Assembly (NCBI GenBank): GCA_963789275.1
Contig: CAWBKF010000019.1
Coordinates: forward strand, 167,250-231,249
DNA: 64,000 bases
Direction of reading: 5' to 3'
Source of the DNA: DAHUYF01 sp963789275
GTDB lineage: Bacteria; Pseudomonadota; Alphaproteobacteria; ATCC43930; CGMCC-115725
Under the pieces are notes generated by a model. It was not told the origin of the DNA, did no database searches, and was given only the letters and a program-made list of their open reading frames with translations. Shown here piece after piece: positions 48,532 through 56,914 of the stretch (the stretch's first letter is position 1; each line of letters begins with the position of its first letter). The translations under genes were made by a program, and so were the position numbers.

Positions 48532-50055
48532 TCTTACTGTGTCACAAGAGGATCGTCTTGCTGCGTGCGCTTCCGCGGATGCAGCACGGGCATCTCGACA
48601 AGCGCCTGGCGAGAGCGACGATCATTCGCCGGCGCAGGGTTGCGATCGAATTGGGGATGTGGCGTTCGGGCCTGATCGGCGGCACCTCTGGGTCGGTAAC
48701 CGACGGGAAGCTCAAGCTTCGGGAACCCCGCGGCGGCACGAGGTGCTGAGGGGGGGATCGTTCCCCGCTCGGAGATCAGGAAGCCGTATGCGGCGATGCA
48801 GAGCGTTCCGTGGTGGTGGAAGCCTCGCCATCCTCGCCCTTCATAATGTCCAAGCCCGAGTTCTTGCTTGAGTTCCTGATAGTCGCGCTCGATGCGCCAG
48901 CGCAACTTGGCAAGATCGACCAGGCGCTCGAAGGTGATGTCTTGTGGAAGCGTCGAAAGCCAGTACTTGGTCGGCTCTTGCGCGCCCTTGGGCCACTCGA
49001 TCAGCAACCATTCCTCATCGTGCCGCTGGTCGCGATGGGCGGCGCGCACGCGCACGCGGGCAAAGCGCGAGGACAGCCGCTCGGCGGTACCTTCGCGCCA
49101 GCCGATCGTGCGCCAGGCGCGCTTGGGCAAGCCAAGCGCGAGCTCCTTGGCAGAGACCGGGCTGTGCTTGGCGTCGCGGCGGATGCGTGTCGGCCGCCGG
49201 CCGCGGCCCGACCATCGCTTCGGCGCCAGCGGCTCCGTGCCGGGCGCCCACATCGTGGTGCTCGACAGGATGCCGGCGACGTAAGGCAGTCCCAGGGCGC
49301 TGATGTCCTGGCGCAGGCTCGTGTGGTTGCCATAGCCCGCATCCAGCAGCACCACGCCGCGCGCAATACCAGCCTCGCAAGCCGCGCGAAGCTGCTCGAG
49401 CGCGATCTCCGGCTTGGTCTGAAAGACGATCTCCTCTGGAACCCCTGCCTTGTCACGGCGGGCGGCGTCTTGCGCCCACGCTTCCGGCAGATACAGCCGA
49501 TAGCTCACCGGCAAGCTCGCATGGCGATTGGCGATCGACAGCGATACCACGGCTTGGCAATTGTCTTGCTTGCCGAGCTGGCCGCAATACTGACGCGCCA
49601 CGCCCACCGAATGCCGGCCCTTCTTCGCAAAGCCGGTATCATCGATGATCCACGCCTCGATCGGACCGTGCCGCTCCATCTCCGGCAACACCATTTCGCG
49701 CACCTTGGCCAGCACCCTCTCGTCCGACCAGGGCGCCTGGCCGACAAAATGCAGCAGCGATTGATGCTGCGCCGCCGTCCGATCGGGCGCCGTCACCGCC
49801 GCCATCGGTTCCACGCTCTTGCGCTCGCACGGCATCATCAGGCCGACGCAATAGTCCCGCAGAGGACTTGCGCGATCCGCGTGACCGATCACGCTCGCAA
49901 GGCCGGCCATGTACCTCGCAAACCGCGCGTCGCTCTCGTCCTTTCCTTGAAGATCCACCTCAGGCTCCCCACCAAAAATGAATCTCACAACCCTATCAGA
50001 GGCTTGATACACTCGCTCTGCGGCGTTCTAACTCACCCTTTCTAACTCAGTAAGA
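48532..50055 (-). mobile_element. IS701-family insertion sequence with 4-bp target duplication
   Basis: 1524-bp element. The ends read TCTTACTGTGTCACAAG on the left and TCTTACTGAGTTAGAAA on the right complement, an imperfect terminal inverted repeat. Direct copies of CTAA flank it (48528-48531 and 50056-50059), fitting the YTAR target of IS701 elements. It carries a single transposase gene on the minus strand and abuts the stop of the RutE-like gene. Confidence 0.85.
48542..50012 (-). CDS. IS701-family DDE transposase, probable one-base insertion near C-terminus
   Basis: About 489 residues from a GTG at 50012; a GTG at 49958 with a GGGGAG site gives a 470-residue alternative. DDE residues lie in WIIDDTGFAKKG, VVLLDAGYGNHTSLRQD and WRIERDYQELKQELGL, with the family Tyr/Arg pattern around the last. 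Near 48690 the frame appears to slip. The usual ending PIRPERHIPNSIATLRRR with a CPCC motif is in the next frame and stops at 48542. If uncorrected, the protein ends at 48534 with an altered tail. Confidence 0.85.
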
Positions 50056-50059
50056 CTAA

Positions 50060-50235
50060 GAGCCTGTTTCGGAAATGGGACGGGTCTACGGAGTCGGCCC
50101 CTCCGGGTTGGACAAGGATGGGGCGCTGCCGCGTCGCGCGGCCCTGACGATGCTTCCAGCATCGCTTGCGGCCGCGCTCCTACCATCGCCCCATCCATGT
50201 CCAACGCAGACCCATCCCATTTCCGAAACAGGCTC
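50060..50235. mobile_element. Foldback MITE, possibly derived from an IS5-type element
   Basis: 176-bp segment whose first 21 bases (beginning GAGCCTGTTT) are perfectly repeated in inverse at the other end. Complementarity continues inward with few mismatches and one 17-base unpaired insert, meeting at a central CGATGCT-tcc-AGCATCG hairpin. It has no coding capacity. Flanks are TAA on the left and TGA on the right, a possible degenerate TNA target. It starts directly after the right CTAA of the IS701 element. Confidence 0.75.
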
Positions 50236-50329
50236 TGAGGCTTGGGGCCCGGCCCGGTGGCGGAATAGAGCCACAGCCGCTAAACACCCGAGGACGTCCA
50301 CGCGGCGGTCCGTCCAGGGCAGAGAGGCC

Positions 50330-51193
50330 ATGTCTCAAGACCAGATCATTCTGACGCTCTCTTGCGTCAATCGCGCCGGCATCGTTGCCGCTGTCTCGGC
50401 GTTCCTGTTCGAGAGCCACTATAATATCCTCGAGGCCAGCCAGTTCGACGACACGGCGACCGGCCGGTTCTTCATGCGCGTCGTGGTCAACTCGGTGACG
50501 GGTGCGGCCGATCTCGGCACGCTCCGCCGTGATTTCGCGGCCATCGCCGCTTCCTTCGGCATGGATTGGAGCATGCGGGCACGCGCCGACAAGCAGCGCG
50601 TGATGCTGCTGGTATCGAAATTCGACCATTGCCTCGCCGATCTGATCTATCGCTGGCGCATCGGCGAGATACCGATGGAGATCGCCGGGGTGATCTCGAA
50701 CCATCCGCGGCAGACCTATGCGCATCTCGATCTCGACGGCATCCCGTTTCATCATCTGCCGGTCACGCGAGAGACCAGGCTCGAGCAGGAAACGCAGCTC
50801 TGGCGGCTGGTCGAGCAGGCCGGGACCGACCTGGTGGTGCTCGCCCGCTATATGCAGGTGCTGTCCGACGGGCTCGCCGCCAAGCTCACCGGCCGCTGCA
50901 TCAACATCCATCATTCCTTCTTGCCGGGCTTCAAGGGCGCCAAGCCCTATCATCAGGCGTTCGAGCGCGGCGTGAAGCTGATCGGCGCCACCGCCCACTA
51001 CGTCACCTCCGATCTCGACGAGGGCCCGATCATCGAGCAGGATGTCGAGCGGATTTCCCATCATGCGACGCCGGATGATCTCATCCGCAAGGGCCGCGAC
51101 ATCGAGCGCCGGGTGCTCGCCCGCGCCCTGATCTGGCATCTGCAGGGCCGCGTGCTGCTCAACGGCCGGCGCACGGTCGTCTTCGCGGACTGA
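50330..51193 (+). CDS. purU: Formyltetrahydrofolate deformylase
   Basis: 287-residue enzyme releasing formate from 10-formyltetrahydrofolate, balancing one-carbon units. The N-terminal ACT domain (IILTLSCVNRAGIVAAVSAFLFE) covers residues 5-85. The catalytic formyltransferase-like domain has VISNHPRQTYAH, the INIHHSFLPGFKGAKPYHQA motif near 200 with catalytic His, and a terminal Asp in TSDLDEGPIIEQD. The ATG at 50330 has a GAGAGG site. It stands just after the MITE. Confidence 0.94.
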   Translation: MSQDQIILTLSCVNRAGIVAAVSAFLFESHYNILEASQFDDTATGRFFMRVVVNSVTGAADLGTLRRDFAAIAASFGMDWSMRARADKQRVMLLVSKFDHCLADLIYRWRIGEIPMEIAGVISNHPRQTYAHLDLDGIPFHHLPVTRETRLEQETQLWRLVEQAGTDLVVLARYMQVLSDGLAAKLTGRCINIHHSFLPGFKGAKPYHQAFERGVKLIGATAHYVTSDLDEGPIIEQDVERISHHATPDDLIRKGRDIERRVLARALIWHLQGRVLLNGRRTVVFAD

Positions 51194-51299
51194 CGGAAGC
51201 GGCGACAGGCGGATCGGCGCCGCCCGGCCGCAACCGCTAAGATGGCGACGGTCAACGCTTCAGGCCCGGCCTCGGCGGCGGGCGGCGGGGGAGACGATC

Positions 51300-51662
51300 A
51301 TGGCGATCCGCGGCAGCTCCTTCCGCGTCCTGGGCCTAATGGGCATTCTCGCCGTTGTCGGCGTCTTCACGCTGCCGGTGATCGTGCCCATGATGATGAG
51401 CGATCCGCATATGCGTCGCACCGATGTCGGCGCGGCGCCTCCCGACCAGGTCAATCCGACCGGGCGTCCCGACCGGGCGCCGCAGAATGCGCCGCTGACC
51501 TCGGCAGAGGTGCGCCAATTGCTGCAGCGGCAGGGCTATCTCGAGGTCTCGGATCTCGCGAAGGGCGAGAATGGCGCCTGGACCGCGCAGGCGCAGAGGG
51601 CGTCCGGCGGCCGGCGCTTGACCGTGACGATCGACCGTAACGGCGAGATCAGCGACGAATAG
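51300..51662 (+). CDS. Membrane-anchored PepSY-like protein
   Basis: 120 residues with one N-terminal hydrophobic segment (about 9-33, VLGLMGILAVVGVFTLPVIV). A Pro-rich linker and a C-terminal PepSY-like alpha/beta domain follow (LTSAEVRQLLQRQGYLEVSDL...LTVTIDRNGEI). Such domains are thought to inhibit or sense in the periplasm. The start is at an ATG behind GGGGGAG. It converges on the small exported protein downstream. The exact role is unknown. Confidence 0.65.
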   Translation: MAIRGSSFRVLGLMGILAVVGVFTLPVIVPMMMSDPHMRRTDVGAAPPDQVNPTGRPDRAPQNAPLTSAEVRQLLQRQGYLEVSDLAKGENGAWTAQAQRASGGRRLTVTIDRNGEISDE

Positions 51663-51675
51663 GCGCCGAAAGCGC

Positions 51676-51975
51676 CTACCTCTGGGAAGGCACGGTGCGC
51701 GCGGCGGGGCTGTCAAGGAACCACTGGTTCCCGCCATAATCCGCGCCATTCCGGCCCGACACGCCGAAATGCAGTGTCGAATTGCCGATCTTGGTGGTGA
51801 GGCCGCTGTCTTCCGTCGGCTGCCCCTGGAGGTGCGGCCGGACATCGTTGGGATCGGGCACCTGCCCGTTATCGGCCGCCGGCGGCGGGGTGGTCTGCAG
51901 CGTCAAGGCGGACGCGACCGGCGACAGGGCGAAAAAGCCGATCACGGCGGCTGAGCGCGACAGGGACAGGCGCAT
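51676..51975 (-). CDS. Small exported protein of unknown function
   Basis: 99 residues with a clear signal peptide (MRLSLSRSAAVIGFFALSPV..ASA, cleavage probably near residue 23). A Pro-rich mature part and a Gly/Asn-rich end follow. There are no Cys or catalytic motifs. It is convergent with the PepSY-like gene. The minus-strand ATG at 51975 is preceded by a GAGGG site. Function is not recognised. Confidence 0.55.
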   Translation of the reverse strand: MRLSLSRSAAVIGFFALSPVASALTLQTTPPPAADNGQVPDPNDVRPHLQGQPTEDSGLTTKIGNSTLHFGVSGRNGADYGGNQWFLDSPAARTVPSQR

Positions 51976-52122
51976 GGGACCCTCACCAAACGAACCGGCG
52001 GCAGCATACTCCTTCCGGCCGGGCCGGTCAAAACCCTGCCGGTCCCGCGAGGAGGCGGCCTATGGCCCCATGAGGCACCGCGGCGGCAGAACGCTTCCGC
52101 GGGAGCCACCTCTGAATGCCGG

Positions 52123-52503
52123 TTACTCGAAGGTCACGGAGACCTTGTGCACCGGAATGCCCGTCGCCGCCGCGGGCGGCGCGGGCGGGACCTTCTTGAT
52201 GCGGCTCGGCGCCACCCCGGCCGCGACCAGCGCGTGGATCACCGCCTCGGCGCGCTGATCGCCCAGAGGAGCGTCAGCCCCGGTGTCGCTGTCGCCATAG
52301 CCGGCGACGTCGATCGCCGCGGGAGGCTGCGCGTCGGCGCGCTGGGCGATCAGCGTCACGACCTTCTGCGCCTCCGGCGTCAGGCGCGACGCGGCGGTGC
52401 CGAAGATGATGACGAATTCCTGCCGCTCGGCGCGGGCGCCGCCGGCAGAGATCAGCGCCGCCGCCAACAGCGCCGCCGCCAGGATCCGGGCCGATGCGCG
52501 CAT
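52123..52503 (-). CDS. Small exported OmpA-like domain protein
   Basis: 126 residues: signal peptide (cleavage near GGARA-ER, about residue 25), then a short OmpA/MotB-like domain. The domain has FGTAASRLTPEAQKVVTLIA and IDVAGYGDSDTGADAPLGDQRAEAV, the usual strand-helix and D-x-x-G-x-x-x-x-N/D-x-x-LGxxRA pattern that contacts peptidoglycan. It lacks a separate membrane barrel. Similar short proteins are common in alphaproteobacteria. No operon partner is evident. Confidence 0.7.
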   Translation of the reverse strand: MRASARILAAALLAAALISAGGARAERQEFVIIFGTAASRLTPEAQKVVTLIAQRADAQPPAAIDVAGYGDSDTGADAPLGDQRAEAVIHALVAAGVAPSRIKKVPPAPPAAATGIPVHKVSVTFE

Positions 52504-52602
52504 GACGCCTCCCTCGATAGCGGCCTGCCGGCCGGGTGAGCCAGGAGAATGGCGAAGCGGCGCGGCTCCGTCCAGACCGGAAGCTCCGTGCCCGCCCGCG
52601 CC

Positions 52603-52995
52603 TCAAGGCGTCGCTGCGGCCTGTGGTCCCCTGAGCGCCAGCCGTGGCTCGAGCGGCGCCGGGCTCTGGCTCGGCATCTCCCACGGATTGGCACCGGCGG
52701 TATAGAAATCCGCGGCAGGCACGGCGCCGCCCTCGGAAGGCGTGCTGCGCACCGCGACGACGGCGAAGGCGCCGTAGGACGCGCCCAGCACTGCCACGAC
52801 GAGACCCGCCAGGACCAGCTCGGAGAGACGCCGGCGCAGCGATGGGGGATGCTCCGAGGTCGGCGGGGCATGCGCGCGTGCCAGGGCCGGGTCGGCGCCC
52901 ACCGTGTCGTTCGGACGTCGCTGGGCAGCCGTCCGCGGCGGGGCAAAAGCCGGCTCGATGCGGGCAACAGTGGCAAGACGAAGATGGCTGGGCAT
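52603..52995 (-). CDS. Single-pass membrane protein of unknown function
   Basis: 130 residues from the ATG at 52995. It has a basic, probably cytoplasmic N-terminal 60 residues with Pro/Arg content. One transmembrane helix (ELVLAGLVVAVLGASYGAFAV) spans about 63-83, followed by a short periplasmic tail. No known domain. The upstream 147 bases toward the MFS gene show no gene. Confidence 0.5.
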   Translation of the reverse strand: MPSHLRLATVARIEPAFAPPRTAAQRRPNDTVGADPALARAHAPPTSEHPPSLRRRLSELVLAGLVVAVLGASYGAFAVVAVRSTPSEGGAVPAADFYTAGANPWEMPSQSPAPLEPRLALRGPQAAATP

Positions 52996-53142
52996 GGCCC
53001 TGTCCTTAGTGAATGGCGGCCGGACGGCCTCGATGCCACCCGGTTTACGGGCTAGAAATGGCGCACGTCGCCCCCAATGATAACCACCGCCAAGCGCAAC
53101 ACACCGTTTCGCATTTGCAAACAAACCGTCGCCGGCGAGGGC

Positions 53143-54379
53143 TCAGACCGGCCGCGGCGGCCGCGTTTCCGGCATGGCGCACCACAGCAGCAAGGTCGCC
53201 GCCAGCCCCGTTGCCGCCAAGCCGGCAAAGGCGGCCGGGTCGCCGAAGCGGTCGCCGATCCAGCCCGCCAGGGTCGTGCTGACGGTGGCGCCGATGCCGA
53301 TGGCGAAGCCTACGACCCCCAGGGACAGGTTGAAATGGCCGGAGCGACCGGCAATGTCGCTGATGACCAGCGGCACCATGACGCCGAACGACGCCGCGGC
53401 AATGCCGTCGAAGGTCTGCACCAGCACCACCAGCGTCGGGTTCGTCACCAGCGCGAACAGCACGCCCTTGAGCGGCAGCATGGCAAAGCCGAGCAGCAGG
53501 ACCAGCCGGCGTCCGCGCGCCTCGGCAAGCCAACCGAGACGCGGCGACAGCAAGGCGACGATGAGCTGTGGCAGCACGATGCAGGCGGCGATCAGCAAGC
53601 TCGCCGCGCCGCCGGCGCGCTTGGTTAGCGCGGTGCTCGCCAGCGGCAGCATGGCGGCATTGGCCAAGGTGAAGAGCATGGCGCAGGCGGCAAAGGTGAG
53701 CAACCGGCGGTCGGCCAGCACCTTGGCGATGCTCCGCTCCTGGCCGCGGCGTGCCCGCCGCCGCGCGTCGCGGCGCACCGGCGCATCGAGAGTCGACAGC
53801 GGCAGCAAGCGCGGCGAGCGCCGGCAGCGTCAGCGCCGCGGTCAGGAAGAACACCGCCTGGTTCGAGACGTAATAGCCGCACGCGCCCATCAGCGCCGCG
53901 CCGAGCCCGTTGCCGATCGAGGCGTAACGGGCGTTGCGGCCGACGCGCAGGCCGAACATCGCTTGGCCGGCGACCGCCAGGCTCATGGCGGCGATAGCGG
54001 GCCCCAGCGTGCAGCTGGAGAAGCCGTGCAGGATCTCGGCGAGATAAACGAAGAGCGGCGCGGGCCGGAGCGCGAACATCACTGCGCTCGCGGTGAAGGC
54101 GAGGATGCTGACGGCGGCGACGATGCTCTTGCGTCGCGCCACGTCAACCACGGCGCCGGCCGGGACCTGGCTCGCCATGGATGTCGCCGTGCCGATGCTG
54201 AGGGCAAAGCCGATCGCGCCCTGCGTCCAGCCCTGCGTCGTCAGATAAACGGCGATGAACGGGCCGAAGCCGGTCTGGATGTTGGCGACGAAGAGGTTGA
54301 GCCAGTCCAGCCCGCGCTCGGCGGAGCGTGGCACCGCCGGTGCCAGATTGGCTTCATAGGCCTGCTGCACCACGCCCAT
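53143..54379 (-). CDS. MFS transporter, one-base insertion
   Basis: About 411 residues when corrected, with 12 predicted helices. The N-half reads GLDWLNLFVANIQTGFGPFIAVYL through a helix 2-3 loop (VDVARRKS). After an extra base near 53807 the C-half continues as PLSTLDAPVRRDARRR and SIAKVLADRRLLTFAACAML to PETRPPRPV. The substrate is unknown. The start is seven bases after the PRC-barrel gene stop, so it appears to be the last gene of the minus-strand operon. Confidence 0.83.
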
Positions 54380-54386
54380 AATCCGT

Positions 54387-55070
54387 TCATTTGCTGGTGT
54401 CAGGAGAGGTCGACGGTCCCTCGGCCGGCGGCGGGCCCACCATCTGCAGCGGCTGCGCCGGGGGCTTGTATTCGGGCGCGGCCTGGACCTCGGCGCGGTT
54501 GAGCGACAGCTCGATCGGCGCGTCATGGTCGTCGGGATTGAAGGTGAGCAATTGCCAGTCGATGGCGATCTTGCGGCTGCCGACGCCGAGGAAGCCGCCG
54601 AAATCGATCACCGCGCCGAGCGGCAGACCGTTGCGGTCGACCAGCACGTCAACGACGAGTTCCATATCCGCGCCCTGGGCGTCGCGCACCTTCTTGCCGA
54701 GCACGGAAAGGGTGTCCGCGGGCTTGAGCGTCTCGAGATTCTTCGGCGGCGCCGGCTGCGCCGCGGCGGCGGGCGCCGGTGCGGGCTGCGGCGCGGCGGC
54801 CGCTGGTGCCGGCGGAGCCGGAGCTGGCGGGGGTGCCGGTTGCGCCGCGGCGGGCGGCGGCACCGCTTGCGCCGCGGCGGGAGGTGCCGGCTGCGGCGCC
54901 GCGGGCGGCGCCGTCTGCGCCGCAGCAGATGGTGCCGGCTGTGCCGCAGCGGGTGGCGCTGGCGGCGCCGGAGCGGGGGACGGCGCCGGTGCATCGGCGG
55001 CGGCGAGGCAGAGCAGGAGACCGGCGCCCAGCAACGCGCATCCGAACGGATGAAGCGTGGCGCCCGTCAT
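54387..55070 (-). CDS. Exported Ala/Pro-rich PRC-barrel protein
   Basis: 227 residues: N-terminal signal sequence (about 1-26), an 85-residue low-complexity Ala/Pro/Gln spacer coded by imperfect repeats, then a PRC-barrel-like domain (TLSVLGKKVRDAQGADMELVVDVLVDRNGLPLGAVIDFGG). A short Pro-rich end follows. PRC barrels often mediate protein contacts. It overlaps the ABC exporter stop (ATGA, 55067-55070). A periplasmic role next to an exporter is plausible but unproven. Confidence 0.75.
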   Translation of the reverse strand: MTGATLHPFGCALLGAGLLLCLAAADAPAPSPAPAPPAPPAAAQPAPSAAAQTAPPAAPQPAPPAAAQAVPPPAAAQPAPPPAPAPPAPAAAAPQPAPAPAAAAQPAPPKNLETLKPADTLSVLGKKVRDAQGADMELVVDVLVDRNGLPLGAVIDFGGFLGVGSRKIAIDWQLLTFNPDDHDAPIELSLNRAEVQAAPEYKPPAQPLQMVGPPPAEGPSTSPDTSK

Positions 55071-56914
55071 GTCCGACGCGGCGCCGCGAGTTGGCGCATG
55101 TACATGCGGCTATAGATACCCTTGCTCCGCAGCAGTTCGGCCGAGGAGCCGTCCTCGACGATCCGGCCGCGCTCGAGCACCAGGATGCGATCGAAGGAAT
55201 CCAGCGTCGAGAGGCGATGCGCGATGGCGATGACGGTGCGGCCTTTGACCAGTCGCATCAGCGCCTCCTGGATCGATTGCTCGGATTCGCTGTCGAGCGC
55301 GGAGGTGGCCTCGTCGAGCAGGATGATCGGCGCGTTGCGCAGGAAGGCGCGCGCGATGGCGAGCCGCTGGCGCTCGCCGCCGGAGAGCTTCAAGCCGCGC
55401 TCGCCGATGATGGTGTCGAAGCCCTGCGGCAAGCGTGCGATGAACTCGGTGCAGCGTGCCGCCTCGGCCGCGCGCAGGACATCCTCATCGCTGGCGTCGG
55501 GCCGGCTGTAGCGAAGATTCTCGCGCACGGAGCGATGGAAGAGCGATATGTCCTGCTGCACCACCGCGATCGCATGGCGCAAGCTGTGCTGCGTCACCTT
55601 GGCGATGTCCTGCTCGTCGATCAGCACCTGGCCGGAATCGGGATCATAAAGCCGTTGCAGCAGCGACAGGATGGTGGATTTGCCCGCGCCCGAGCGCCCG
55701 ACCAGCCCGACCTTCTGGCCCGACGGGATATGCAGGCCGAAATCCTGCAGCACCCGCTCGCCATTGGGATAGCTGAAGCAGACGCTGCGAAACGCCACGG
55801 AGCCGCCGAGGTCGATGAGCGGCTTGGCGTCGGGTGCGTCCTGCATCTCGTGCGGCAGGCCCAGCACCAGAACCGCTTCCTCCAGCTTGGCGAAATGCTG
55901 CGTCAGATCGACCATCGCCATGGCGAAATCGCGGGACGCGTGCAGCACGGTGAATCCCAGCGTGGTGGTCAGCACGACATCGCCGGTGGTGATGAGGCCG
56001 GCGCGCCACAGGCTCACCGACCAGGCAAGCACGCCGGCCGTCACGGTGAACACCGCCACCGCATGCAGCAGCCGCAGCCGCTCCAGCGAGCGCAGGCTCG
56101 CGCGCTGCGCCGACATCTCGCGCTCGATGTCGCGCGACAGCCGCTCCTGCTCGCGCCGCGCGGCGCCGAAGGCGCGCACCAGGCCCATATTGGAGACGAC
56201 ATCGGTGAGATTGCCGGTGACCGCGGCGGCGCGGCCGGCGAAGTGCTGATGCAGATGCCGGCCGCGCGAGGCGAGACGGCCAATGACCAGCCCCAGCGCC
56301 AGGATGATGACGAAGAGGACGGCCGTGATCTGCCAGTCGATGACGCCGAGCACGGCGATGCTGCTGACTACGGCGGCGGCCGGCGGAATGGTGTTCCAGG
56401 TGAGCGCGCTCTCGATGCTCCAGGCGGCATTGGCCGCGGTGGTGATGCGCGCGGCCAGCGCCCCCGGAAAACGGTCGGCGAAATAGCGCGTGCCGTGGCC
56501 GGAGAGATGGTCGAACAGGTCGAGGCGGAGATCGCCGCCGAGGCCGACGAAGGCATATGTGGCGACCCAGCCGGCGAGCCGCCACAGCAGGTTGTCGCCG
56601 GCGACCAGGCCGAGCAGGACGGCGACGGCGCCCCAGAGCGCGCTCTCGCTGGGATTTCCCGTGCTCAGCACATCGACCAGCGTCTTGACCGCGTATTGCG
56701 AGCCGATGGCGCAGCCGACCGCGCACAGCACCGAGATCAGCACAGTCAGGTGGCTCCACGGCCGCCGCCACACATAATGCAGCAGGAACCGCGTCGGGCC
56801 GCGGGATGCATAGCGCGGCAGCCCCCGCGCCGCATCCTCGCCGGCGTCTAGACGGTCGGCCGCTGCGCGCCGCTCGCTCTCTTTCACCAGCGTCCGGGGG
56901 CCCCGTCGGCTCAT
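55067..56914 (-). CDS. ABC exporter, fused permease and ATPase (MsbA-like half transporter)
   Basis: 615 residues: six-helix transmembrane domain (residues 45-340) and ATP-binding domain. Walker A GRSGAGKST, the Q-loop, signature LSGGERQRLAIARAF, Walker B IILLDEATSAL and the H-loop IAHRLST are all intact, so it should work as a homodimer. Relatives export lipids, glycans or peptides. The ATG at 56914 overlaps the glucosidase stop (ATGA), and its own stop overlaps the PRC-barrel start. Tight coupling to a glycosyltransferase and glucosidase suggests a glycan-type substrate, by inference. Confidence 0.9.
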   Translation of the reverse strand: MSRRGPRTLVKESERRAAADRLDAGEDAARGLPRYASRGPTRFLLHYVWRRPWSHLTVLISVLCAVGCAIGSQYAVKTLVDVLSTGNPSESALWGAVAVLLGLVAGDNLLWRLAGWVATYAFVGLGGDLRLDLFDHLSGHGTRYFADRFPGALAARITTAANAAWSIESALTWNTIPPAAAVVSSIAVLGVIDWQITAVLFVIILALGLVIGRLASRGRHLHQHFAGRAAAVTGNLTDVVSNMGLVRAFGAARREQERLSRDIEREMSAQRASLRSLERLRLLHAVAVFTVTAGVLAWSVSLWRAGLITTGDVVLTTTLGFTVLHASRDFAMAMVDLTQHFAKLEEAVLVLGLPHEMQDAPDAKPLIDLGGSVAFRSVCFSYPNGERVLQDFGLHIPSGQKVGLVGRSGAGKSTILSLLQRLYDPDSGQVLIDEQDIAKVTQHSLRHAIAVVQQDISLFHRSVRENLRYSRPDASDEDVLRAAEAARCTEFIARLPQGFDTIIGERGLKLSGGERQRLAIARAFLRNAPIILLDEATSALDSESEQSIQEALMRLVKGRTVIAIAHRLSTLDSFDRILVLERGRIVEDGSSAELLRSKGIYSRMYMRQLAAPRRT

